Assembly (NCBI GenBank): GCA_963691775.1
Contig: OY829369.1
Location: forward strand, 3,286,001-3,350,000
Direction of reading: 5' to 3'
Origin: JAZBPO01 sp963691775
GTDB lineage: Bacteria > Pseudomonadota > Gammaproteobacteria > Pseudomonadales > Azotimanducaceae
Length of the DNA: 64,000 nt
Shown: positions 35,428-42,337 of the stretch, in pieces
Layout of the letters: each line of letters starts with the position of its first letter
Numbering within the stretch: the first letter of the stretch is position 1
Notes under the pieces: generated by a model
What the model was told of the DNA's origin: nothing
What the model saw: the letters and a program-made list of their open reading frames with translations, nothing else
Databases searched by the model: none
Program-made: the position numbers and the translations under genes

Positions 35428-35742
35428 ATGTCCGTTCTCGAGCTCACCGAAGAGAGTCGCCTTCTGCGCGAAGCAGCGAAGGGCTGGTCGCTGGGGAACG
35501 TCCCGCTGTCTGACTATCGCGTGATTCGTCGAGCCACACTCGGTTCGATGCTTGGAATCGATCCGGACGAGGAAGATGCCCGGCTCGGGATTCAGGAGGA
35601 GCCCACTGACGTCACCGAGACGATTGAACACGTCCCGCCGCAGCCTGCGCAGGAGGGGAGTGGCGGACGCATGATGATGATCGCCGTCGTCGGTGTCATC
35701 ATCGTCGTTGGCGGCGCAGCCGCCTTGCTGTTCGCGTCCTGA
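35428..35742 (+). CDS. Small tail-anchored membrane protein
   Basis: 104 residues, not recognised. It has a soluble N-terminal part with SDYRVIRRATLGSMLGID, an acidic Pro-rich linker, and one C-terminal membrane helix (MMMIAVVGVIIVVGGAAALLF). It begins one base after the phosphatase stop, so is the last gene of the cyclase-FHA/PP2C unit. It may be a substrate or a membrane tether of the signalling pair; this is inference. Confidence 0.72.
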   Translation: MSVLELTEESRLLREAAKGWSLGNVPLSDYRVIRRATLGSMLGIDPDEEDARLGIQEEPTDVTETIEHVPPQPAQEGSGGRMMMIAVVGVIIVVGGAAALLFAS

Positions 35743-36436
35743 CCGCTTCGCCTGGGCCATACCGCAGCGCCGGGGCGATCGGCAGGAACACGAACGAGGG
35801 CCTCTCGCGTCCGGCCAGCCACCAGCACCGAGGGCGGCAGCGCTCGGACGCCTGGGTAGAAGGCCATCGCGAAGCGGAGCGCATTTTCATCGGCGATCCC
35901 ACGCGCTTGTGTGCGCGCCAGCGGACGGCCGTGGCCACTGCGTGAGGGCGGACACCTGCGGTTGAGCTGCTGATCGAGTGGGTCTGCGATGGAGTGCTAA
36001 CGAGATACCGGAGGCGCGTAGGACCTTAGGATCGTTTCTCCTGCGCCAGGGTTGACACGGATGCCCGCGTAAGTGGCTACTTACAACTACGTTTACACAG
36101 TTATGCACAGTCATGGTTCGTGACGAGCGGTTAGGGCGTCTGGGCGTTTCTTCTGATGTCATAAGTCAGAAACATAACGTAAGCGTATGACTTGTAACGA
36201 TAAAAGCCGGCTTGTTCAAAAAATGAGCAGTGCGGTGTATCTCAGTGTTCATGCGGGCTTGGCGCCGGTGAGCTGCAGTTATCCAAAGAGTTATCCACAG
36301 AATCCGTGGACAACTTGCTGTTCGCATCGTGGCTTACGAGGAGCTTGTTACCCGTGGTTACGCAGTGGCGCTGGCCCCTCAGGTGCGTCTCGGAGATGAT
36401 CGCCGGCGGTGTCAAAGCAATCGAGGGCTGCGGGCC
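35743..36436. other. Long non-coding region with AT-rich DNA, hairpin and DnaA-box-like sites
   Basis: About 690 bp with no convincing gene. The first 200 bp is GC-rich like coding DNA, with an open minus-strand frame of unknown meaning. From 36060 it becomes AT-richer (about 36155-36235 stands out). A perfect hairpin GTAAGT/ACTTAC with a 4-base loop lies at 36069-36084, inverted AAGTCA/TGACTT at about 36164-36191, and DnaA-box-like sequences at 36101-36109, 36279-36287, 36291-36299 and 36305-36313. Confidence 0.6.
36101..36313. promoter_or_regulatory. Cluster of DnaA-box-like 9-mers
   Basis: TTATGCACA (36101-36109) and TTATCCACA (36291-36299) match the consensus TTATNCACA exactly; TTATCCAAA (36279-36287) differs at one base, and CGTGGACAA (36305-36313) is a reverse-strand box with two mismatches. 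The two perfect boxes on the same strand, in AT-rich non-coding DNA, suggest DnaA binding. Whether this is an origin, a titration site or a DnaA-controlled promoter is open. Confidence 0.5.
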
Positions 36437-37180
36437 GTGAATGCGCCGCTGACGCTCGGCATTCTTCAGGTCGATTCCGTTCGAGATGAGTTCGTTGCAG
36501 CGCACGGCGACTATCCCGCGATGTTCCGCGGGCTATTCCTGGCCGCGGCCGACGGCGCCGTTGCGTTTCACGACTATGACGTGCGCGAGGGGAATCTGCC
36601 TGAGCGCGTCGACGATGCCGATGCATGGGTGATCACGGGCTCGCGGGATTCGGTCTACGATGACATCGCCTGGATTCCGGCGCTTGAAGACTTCATTCGC
36701 AAGGTCGATCACGCGCGCTGGCCCCTCATCGGCATTTGTTTCGGGCACCAGCTCGTTGCGCAGGCGCTGGGGGGGCGCACGGAAGCCGCTCCCGTTGGCT
36801 GGGCGGTCGGCGTGCACAGCAGCGAGATCGTTGCGCGACCAGCCTGGCTGCCGCGCGGCGCAACGGGCTATTCACTCCTTTCGAGCCACAAGGACCAGGT
36901 CACCGAACTCCCTGCGCGCGCCGTGCGCCTGGCAACGAATGACGTCTGCCCGAATGCGGCTTTCACCGTGGGTGACCACTTGCTTTGCATTCAGGGTCAC
37001 CCGGAGTTCAGTGCGCCTTACGCGCGCGATCTGATGACCTTCAGGCGTGATCTGCTCGGCGAGGTCGTCTACGAAGGTGGCATCCTTTCCCTCCAACGCC
37101 GTATCGATTCAGTGGCGGTTGGTCGCTGGATCCTCGCGTTCGTCGCGCACGCACACGCCGCGCGAGAGACCGCCGCATGA
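36437..37180 (+). CDS. Class I glutamine amidotransferase (GuaA-like, stand-alone)
   Basis: 247-residue protein with a class I glutamine amidotransferase fold: VITGSRDSVYDD, nucleophile elbow GICFGHQ (catalytic Cys), and QGHPEF (catalytic His and Glu). This form is often annotated GMP-synthase-like but lacks a synthetase domain, so its acceptor is unknown. GTG 36437 is chosen, as it matches the family N-terminus LTLGILQVDSV; the frame extends upstream into non-coding DNA. The following gene overlaps by 4 bp (ATGA). Confidence 0.85.
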   Translation: MNAPLTLGILQVDSVRDEFVAAHGDYPAMFRGLFLAAADGAVAFHDYDVREGNLPERVDDADAWVITGSRDSVYDDIAWIPALEDFIRKVDHARWPLIGICFGHQLVAQALGGRTEAAPVGWAVGVHSSEIVARPAWLPRGATGYSLLSSHKDQVTELPARAVRLATNDVCPNAAFTVGDHLLCIQGHPEFSAPYARDLMTFRRDLLGEVVYEGGILSLQRRIDSVAVGRWILAFVAHAHAARETAA

Positions 37181-37617
37181 CGGTTGGTGGTTCCAGGCCG
37201 CCGCTTGGCTTCGAGCGCTTCCGTCGCCGCGCTCAGAGCCTTCTCGAAGACCGGGCCAAGCTGCGTGAGCTCGGCGCGCGCGCCCTTGCTCGCATCGATC
37301 TACGCGGTGCGCGCATCAGTGACGTAGTCGAAGACCTGCAGACGCTCGTGCGGCTCATGAATGCCTGGGTGCGTGCGGACTATCGTGAAGTGCCGCGCGC
37401 TTCGATCGTGTTAGCGATTGCAGGGATTCTGTACTTCGTCGTGCCATCGGACCTAGTGCCCGACTTCATCCTTGCCGTCGGCTATCTCGATGACGTTGCG
37501 GTGATTTCATGGGTCGCCCGGGAGCTGCACAAGGAGCTGGAAGCCTTCCGCACTTGGGAGGCGCAGGAGGATGCGATGGGAACCTTTATCGGCCGATCAC
37601 CTCTTCGCGACGACTGA
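37177..37617 (+). CDS. DUF1232 (YkvA) family membrane protein
   Basis: 146 residues. The central segment ASIVLAIAGILYFVVPSDLVPDFILAVGYLDD is the DUF1232 signature (VP.D..PD....G..DD), forming one or two membrane helices, flanked by basic helical regions. Function is not established. It overlaps the amidotransferase by four bases and is likely co-transcribed with it. Confidence 0.85.
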   Translation: MTVGGSRPPLGFERFRRRAQSLLEDRAKLRELGARALARIDLRGARISDVVEDLQTLVRLMNAWVRADYREVPRASIVLAIAGILYFVVPSDLVPDFILAVGYLDDVAVISWVARELHKELEAFRTWEAQEDAMGTFIGRSPLRDD

Positions 37618-37667
37618 CCCTCTCTTCTCGATCTGCCATCATCTGACGCGGGGATGGGGAGATCTGC

Positions 37668-38924
37668 ATGAACACGATGTGCCGTATGAACAGCGTCCGG
37701 TTGATGGGTCTGAGCGCCATTTGCATCATTGCTGCGATGGCCTGTGCGCCCGCAGAGGAGGCGCCAGGCGAAGGGCGTACGAGCAACGATGCAGCAGAAG
37801 TGGTTGCTTCGGCGCAGGCGCTTCGCCTCGCGTTGCTGGACGCCGAACCCGGTGATGTCGTCGCCATTGCTGCGGGACGCTTCGACTTCGATCGAAGTCT
37901 TTCTCTCTCTGTCGACGGGGTAACGGTGCGCGGCGCGGGGTCCGATGCGTCAGTGCTGTCCTTTGCCGGACAGCGTGCGGGCGCGGAAGGTCTACTCGTT
38001 GCGGCAGATGGCGTCACGCTCGAGGGTTTTGCCGTCGAGGATGCGCGCGGTGACGCGATCAAGATCAACGAATGCGCTGATCTCGTGATTCGAGACGTGC
38101 GCACGGAATGGACCGGTGGCCCGAGCCCTGACAATGGCGCCTACGGCCTTTACCCGGTGCAGTGCTCCGGGGTTCTCATCGAAAACTCCGCCGCCATTGG
38201 CGCATCGGACGCCGGCATTTATGTCGGTCAGTCCGAGCGCATCGTCGTTCGCGGCAATCGCGTGGAGCTCAATGTTGCCGGCATCGAGATCGAGAACTCG
38301 AAGCGCGCAGAAGTCTACGACAACGATGTAACCCGGAATACGGGAGGCATCCTTGTTTTCGATCTGCCTGATCTCCCCGTTCAGGGTGGGCGCGAGACGC
38401 GGGTTTACGGTAACCGGGTCTACGACAACAACACCGAGAATTTCGCTCCCCCCGGCAACATAGTTGGCACCGTGCCCGCGGGCACGGGGGTGATGGTGAA
38501 CTCCAATGATGCGATCGAAATATTCGACAACGACATTGAAGACCACGGCACCGCCGCGGTCTTGGTGGTGAGCTATCTCATCACGGGTCGGACCTTCGAG
38601 GATCCGAACTATGACCCCTATCCCGAGGGCATCCACGTGCACGGCAATCGCATCGGCCGCAGCGGCTACGCGCCCGACTCGGAGCCGCTGCAGGCCTTGC
38701 AGGCTGCGATCGGAGGGGCAGATCTGCCGAGCGTCCTCTGGGATGGATTCGTCGCGCCGGACGCGGAGGGCCCGGCACTCTGCGTGCGCAACAATGAAGG
38801 CGCGACGGTCGCGGCTCTGGATGCGCCGAACCATTTCACTGCGCCTCGCTTTGACGCAGGGGAGTTCGATTGCGAGTTACCGTCACTGGCGGCGCTCGAG
38901 TTGGACGCCGCGGTCGGTCCGTGA
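37668..38924 (+). CDS. Parallel beta-helix lipoprotein (SO_2930-associated family)
   Basis: 418 residues with lipoprotein signal (IIAAMAC). The body is a right-handed beta-helix with about ten turns (GVTLEGFAVEDARGDAIKI, SGVLIENSAAIGASDAGIYVG, RIVVRGNRVELNVAGIEIE, RAEVYDNDVTRNTGGILVF). Members are usually found beside a dihaem cytochrome of the SO_2930 type, as here. Start ATG 37668 after GGGGAG; internal ATGs (37680, 37686) are possible. Function unknown, perhaps polysaccharide binding or modification at the outer membrane. Confidence 0.85.
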   Translation: MNTMCRMNSVRLMGLSAICIIAAMACAPAEEAPGEGRTSNDAAEVVASAQALRLALLDAEPGDVVAIAAGRFDFDRSLSLSVDGVTVRGAGSDASVLSFAGQRAGAEGLLVAADGVTLEGFAVEDARGDAIKINECADLVIRDVRTEWTGGPSPDNGAYGLYPVQCSGVLIENSAAIGASDAGIYVGQSERIVVRGNRVELNVAGIEIENSKRAEVYDNDVTRNTGGILVFDLPDLPVQGGRETRVYGNRVYDNNTENFAPPGNIVGTVPAGTGVMVNSNDAIEIFDNDIEDHGTAAVLVVSYLITGRTFEDPNYDPYPEGIHVHGNRIGRSGYAPDSEPLQALQAAIGGADLPSVLWDGFVAPDAEGPALCVRNNEGATVAALDAPNHFTAPRFDAGEFDCELPSLAALELDAAVGP

Positions 38925-40030
38925 AGAGCATTCGGTCTGCTCGATCAGGGGCGGCCATTGCGCTCGTGGTGGCGTCGCTGCTCGGCTGCGGTGAGCCGCC
39001 GCGCCAGGACCGGTGGTCGGGGACGCCACCGCAAACGCTCCCGGCGCGCTTGTCTGAAACGGGTCTCTTCGAGCGCACGGCGGAGCACCTGACGCCGCGC
39101 GGCGGTATCGCTTACGCGCTCGCCCACCCGCTTTTCTCTGACTACGCCCATAAATTCCGCACGGTACACGTGCCCATGGACGCGAAGGCGAGGGCGATCG
39201 ATGCCTCACGCACGCTCGCGTTTCCGGTCGGTACGCATATCACCAAGACCTTCTATTACCCGTCAGCAGCAGGCGCCGTGCAGCTGACCGCGGCGCCAGC
39301 CTTCGCCGGCCCTGCTGAAGCGCTGAACACGCGCGGTATGCGTCTGATCGAGACGCGGGTGCTGCGCCGTACGTCCGCGGGCTGGGAAGCCGTGAGCTAC
39401 CTGTGGGACGAGAACGGGCAGGACGCGCGGAAGGCGCGCGCAGGCGCGCTCCTTGAGCTTGCCTCCAGCGATGGTGAATCCTTCGACTACCTAGTGCCCG
39501 ACGTGAATCAGTGCGGTGGATGTCACGCGACGGACCACGGCAGCGGCGTGCTCGCGCCGATTGGTCCGAAGCCGGGAAATCTTGCGGCCGTTCGTCAGGG
39601 TACAACATCGCAGTACGACGACTGGGCCGCCCGCGGCCTTGTGGAACCTTCTGATGCGGGCTTCCAGCCTTGGCCCGTTGGCGGCTCGGATGCCGCCCGC
39701 GCCTATCTGGATGCGAACTGCGCACACTGTCACAGCAACACGGGCGCAGCCGATACGGCGGGCCTGGACCTGCGCTTTGATGCGGCGGATGCCGATCGCG
39801 GTCTTTGCAAGTCTCCCGTCGCGGCGGGACGCGGCTCCGGAGGCCGCGACTATGACATCTGGCCCGGACGCGCTGACGCTTCGATCCTGCTCTTCCGCCT
39901 GGCGCACACAGACCCCGGCATCATGATGCCGGAGCTCGGGCGCAGCCTCGTGCATGAGGCTGGGGTAGCGCGGATTCGCACCTGGATCGACGGTCTGGAA
40001 GGGAACTGTGATGCGGGCAGCCTGCTTTAG
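38921..40030 (+). CDS. SO_2930-family dihaem c-type cytochrome lipoprotein
   Basis: 369 residues with a lipoprotein signal (VVASLLGC). Two haem motifs, CGGCH and CAHCH, and conserved blocks FPVGTHITKTFYYP, LPDVNQCGGCH-like (here VPDVNQCGGCH) and WPVGG... DANCAHCHS. GTG 38921 overlaps the stop of the beta-helix gene. The pair of genes is a known conserved association; its substrate is unknown. Confidence 0.86.
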   Translation: MKSIRSARSGAAIALVVASLLGCGEPPRQDRWSGTPPQTLPARLSETGLFERTAEHLTPRGGIAYALAHPLFSDYAHKFRTVHVPMDAKARAIDASRTLAFPVGTHITKTFYYPSAAGAVQLTAAPAFAGPAEALNTRGMRLIETRVLRRTSAGWEAVSYLWDENGQDARKARAGALLELASSDGESFDYLVPDVNQCGGCHATDHGSGVLAPIGPKPGNLAAVRQGTTSQYDDWAARGLVEPSDAGFQPWPVGGSDAARAYLDANCAHCHSNTGAADTAGLDLRFDAADADRGLCKSPVAAGRGSGGRDYDIWPGRADASILLFRLAHTDPGIMMPELGRSLVHEAGVARIRTWIDGLEGNCDAGSLL

Positions 40031-40901
40031 AGCGCTCCTGCTGGGCTGCTGCCTTGCCCTGCTCCAGGGCTGCGCGGTGCGGCTCGCCTACAACAATGCG
40101 GATCGCCTGGTGGCGTGGCAGGCGAGCGAGTACGTTGACCTCGACCGCGGTCAGCGCGCGTGGTTGCGAGCGCGGGTGAAGCGCATTGTCTTCTGGCATC
40201 GCCGCGAACAGCTGCCCGAGTGGGCAGCAGCGCTGCGCCGCTTCGAACTTGCCCTCGACGATGAGGCTGGAGGTCAGGAACTGCAGGCGCTCATTGTCGA
40301 AGGCGAGCGCTGGTCCGACGAGCTCTCCGAGCAGTTCCTGCCGACCCTGGTCGATCTGCTTCTCGCGCTGGATGAGGGCCAGCGCGAGGACCTGCCGGAA
40401 ACCTTCGCTGAGCGCAATGCGGAGTGGAACGAGGACTACGAAGGCCTCGACGACGCTGCTCAGCGCCGGGTGTGGCAGGACGAGATGCGTGAGGGCCTGG
40501 ATGACTGGGTCGGTGCGCTGAACTCGATGCAGAACGAGGCGTTGGTGCGCGCGGCCGCCGACGTTGTGCCCGATAACTCAGCCTGGATCAGCTACCGCGA
40601 GCGATGGCAGGGGGTGGTCATGGACGCCCTTCGCGAAGGGCAGGACGCGTCCGCGCTGACCGCTACCCTGCGCAGCCTCATGCTTGATCGCGAGCGTTGG
40701 TACACGCCCGAATATGCGCGCGCACGTGCGATCAATGACGTCGTCTATCAGCGCTTCACCCTTGAACTGCTTGCTCATCTAGATACGCGTCAACACCGGA
40801 AGCTGAGCCGTCGGGTCCGCGGCCTTGCGGAAGATTTCGAAGCGCTCGCCGCGCAGTCAGGGGACGCGCCGGAGGACCCTGGTCCAGCGCCTCGGCGCTG
40901 A
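40011..40901 (+). CDS. DUF6279 family lipoprotein
   Basis: 296 residues. Lipoprotein signal with lipobox LLQGC, then the family opening AVRLAYNNADRLVAWQASEYVDLDRGQR and a largely helical, Glu/Arg-rich domain. Start ATG 40011 (a GTG at 40008 is directly before it) lies inside the end of the dihaem cytochrome gene, so the three lipoprotein genes 37668-40901 form one overlapping unit. Function unknown. Confidence 0.85.
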   Translation: MRAACFRALLLGCCLALLQGCAVRLAYNNADRLVAWQASEYVDLDRGQRAWLRARVKRIVFWHRREQLPEWAAALRRFELALDDEAGGQELQALIVEGERWSDELSEQFLPTLVDLLLALDEGQREDLPETFAERNAEWNEDYEGLDDAAQRRVWQDEMREGLDDWVGALNSMQNEALVRAAADVVPDNSAWISYRERWQGVVMDALREGQDASALTATLRSLMLDRERWYTPEYARARAINDVVYQRFTLELLAHLDTRQHRKLSRRVRGLAEDFEALAAQSGDAPEDPGPAPRR

Positions 40902-40910
40902 GCGGCGTGC

Positions 40911-41351
40911 TCAATTCCTTGGGTCGGGCAGCGCTTCGAGCGGATCGCCGATCGTCACGTAGCCGATGTCGAGCACGCGAGCCGTCAGCCCTCCATGGCC
41001 TCGAAGGGCGTTGTACGCGCCCGGGCCCAGTGCCCGTTCCATTTTCGAACAAGGCGCGCAGAGCCCCGTGCCTTCAAGTAGTGCGCTGCCAAGCCGAAAG
41101 CGTATGCCGCGCAGCGCAAGCAGATTCAATCCGCTAACGACAATATTGCGTCGCAGGACGGCCGGGTCGAGGGCGTCGAGATCGCAGAGTGCCGCGATCA
41201 CGGGTACGTGTTCCGCCTGGATGAGGGTCACCGCGCGAGTGCCACTGCGTCCCGCGTAGCGATCTCCGACGAGGCCCGTGAGTTTTATTTCCGCCCGCTC
41301 CAGGCTGAGCATCGCGGTATTCCGCGCCGGGCGCACGCCGATCCACCGCAC
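40911..41351 (-). CDS. MOSC domain protein (N-terminus probably longer)
   Basis: Predicted sulfur-carrier domain, related to the C-terminal domain of molybdenum cofactor sulfurase. Evidence: VEWIGVRP-like start (here VRWIGVRPARN), KLTGLVGDRYAG, TLIQAEH, LRRNIVVSGLNLLAL and GLCAPCSKME with the family cysteine. The first canonical start is GTG 41351, but the frame stays open upstream and reads LTARFPRPGY, which continues the family N-terminus; a CTG at 41399 has AAGAGG seven bases before it. See findings. Converges with DUF6279. Confidence 0.82.
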   Translation of the reverse strand: MRWIGVRPARNTAMLSLERAEIKLTGLVGDRYAGRSGTRAVTLIQAEHVPVIAALCDLDALDPAVLRRNIVVSGLNLLALRGIRFRLGSALLEGTGLCAPCSKMERALGPGAYNALRGHGGLTARVLDIGYVTIGDPLEALPDPRN

Positions 41352-41377
41352 GTATCCGGGCCGAGGGAAGCGCGCGG

Positions 41378-41617
41378 TCAGTGTTGCGAGGGTTTCCAGT
41401 CCACTGCCTCTTCGCGCGAATCCATGAACAGCCAGGCAACCGCGTAGCTGAGAACCGTTGGCGTCGTGAACAGGACGGCGGCAATCACGGTCGCGATGCG
41501 TACGCCGTCGGCGGGAAGACCGAGGCCGCGGGCGACGCCTTCACAGACGCCGCCGAGCCAGCCGTTCTCAGGATCGCGCAGGAACCTGCGCTGGAGCCGT
41601 TGCTTAAGACGATTCAT
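41378..41617 (-). CDS. PspC-domain protein
   Basis: 79-residue membrane protein with the PspC family core: NGWLGGVCEGVARGLGLPADGVRIATVI and a following helix TTPTVLSYAVAWLFM. PspC proteins sense or respond to envelope stress in some bacteria; a stand-alone copy is common. GGAGGA lies six bases before ATG 41617. Its 3' end overlaps the putative extended start of the MOSC gene. Confidence 0.88.
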   Translation of the reverse strand: MNRLKQRLQRRFLRDPENGWLGGVCEGVARGLGLPADGVRIATVIAAVLFTTPTVLSYAVAWLFMDSREEAVDWKPSQH

Positions 41618-41636
41618 GCAGGTCCTCCGTTGCTCA

Positions 41637-41668
41637 GATCAGCGTATCAGCGGATCAGAGGATCAGAA
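41637..41668. repeat. 8-bp tandem repeat (GATCAGCG-type, four units)
   Basis: Four consecutive eight-base units, GATCAGCG, TATCAGCG, GATCAGAG and GATCAGAA, lie between the pspC start and the end of the next gene, whose stop codon falls within the last unit. Confidence 0.7.
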
Positions 41669-41884
41669 GTGTGGCCGCGCCAGCGCGCGCAGATCGGATG
41701 TTGGAGCGCTTTGGCCTACGAGCGTATCGACCGGAGTCGAGCCGTTCGCGAAAGCTTCATTCTGCTGGTCGATGGCCATGTCGGCCATCATTGCGAACAC
41801 GACGAAGGTGATCGCGAAGAGCAGATTGGTCGCCGTGTTGCTGCGCGGCTGACCCAGTCTCGCGAGACCTTGGTTCGGATTCAT
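41663..41884 (-). CDS. Small membrane protein, unrecognised
   Basis: 73 residues with one hydrophobic segment (ATNLLFAITFVVFAMMADMAI) and a polar C-terminus. A run GGGGGAA about six to eight bases before ATG 41884 is a plausible ribosome site. It is upstream of pspC on the same strand. No family recognised, so the call rests on RBS, membrane helix and location. Confidence 0.5.
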   Translation of the reverse strand: MNPNQGLARLGQPRSNTATNLLFAITFVVFAMMADMAIDQQNEAFANGSTPVDTLVGQSAPTSDLRALARPHF

Positions 41885-42337
41885 TCTGTATTCCCCCGTG
41901 TGAAATGAAAGTGTGTCGCTTGCACGGACTGCTTCATCCTTCGTGCCAGTTCTATCTCCGACCGATCAGAGCGTGCAAAGGTTTGAAACGGCAGCAATTT
42001 TATTTCACTGCCAGCGAACGTTACACAGCGCGCCAACGTGGCGCGCGGCGAATCTGACTACTTGACGGTCGCTTTCGCCATTTCTGTGCGGTCAGGCAGC
42101 CAGGCTCTGTATGCGTGAGCGCGCGACGCTGGTGTCCGACCCGGTATCCGGCCCCCGTATCCGGCCCCCGTATCCGGCCCCGGAGTCCGGTCCTAGAGTC
42201 CGAATCCGGGGTCCGAATCCGGGGTCCGAATCCGGGGTCCGAACCCGGTGTCCGAATCCGGGGTCCGAATCCGGTGTCCGAACCCGGCGCCCAAACCCGG
42301 CGACGATACGCGCACCTTGGCCGGAGAACGCTTCTGC
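41885..42337. other. Intergenic region with tandem repeat
   Basis: About 450 bp between the small membrane protein and the end of the FAD oxidoreductase gene, both on the minus strand. It contains an AT-richer patch (about 41985-42020, probably promoter DNA for the 41884 gene) and the 13-bp tandem repeat at 42133-42302. Reading frames through the repeat are open on both strands only because of the repeat and are not called. Confidence 0.6.
42133..42302. repeat. 13-bp tandem repeat (minisatellite-like)
   Basis: About thirteen degenerate copies of a 13-base unit, clearest as GTCCGAATCCGGG-type copies spaced 13 bases (for example CCGAATCC at 42200, 42213 and 42226) and as GTATCCGGCCCCC copies at the left end. 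Because 13 is not a multiple of three it is unlikely to be coding. Confidence 0.88.

Noticed and set aside
36052..36057. TTGACA resembling a -35 element
   Set aside because: No -10 hexamer at 16-18 bp spacing and no gene start within range, so not called as a promoter.
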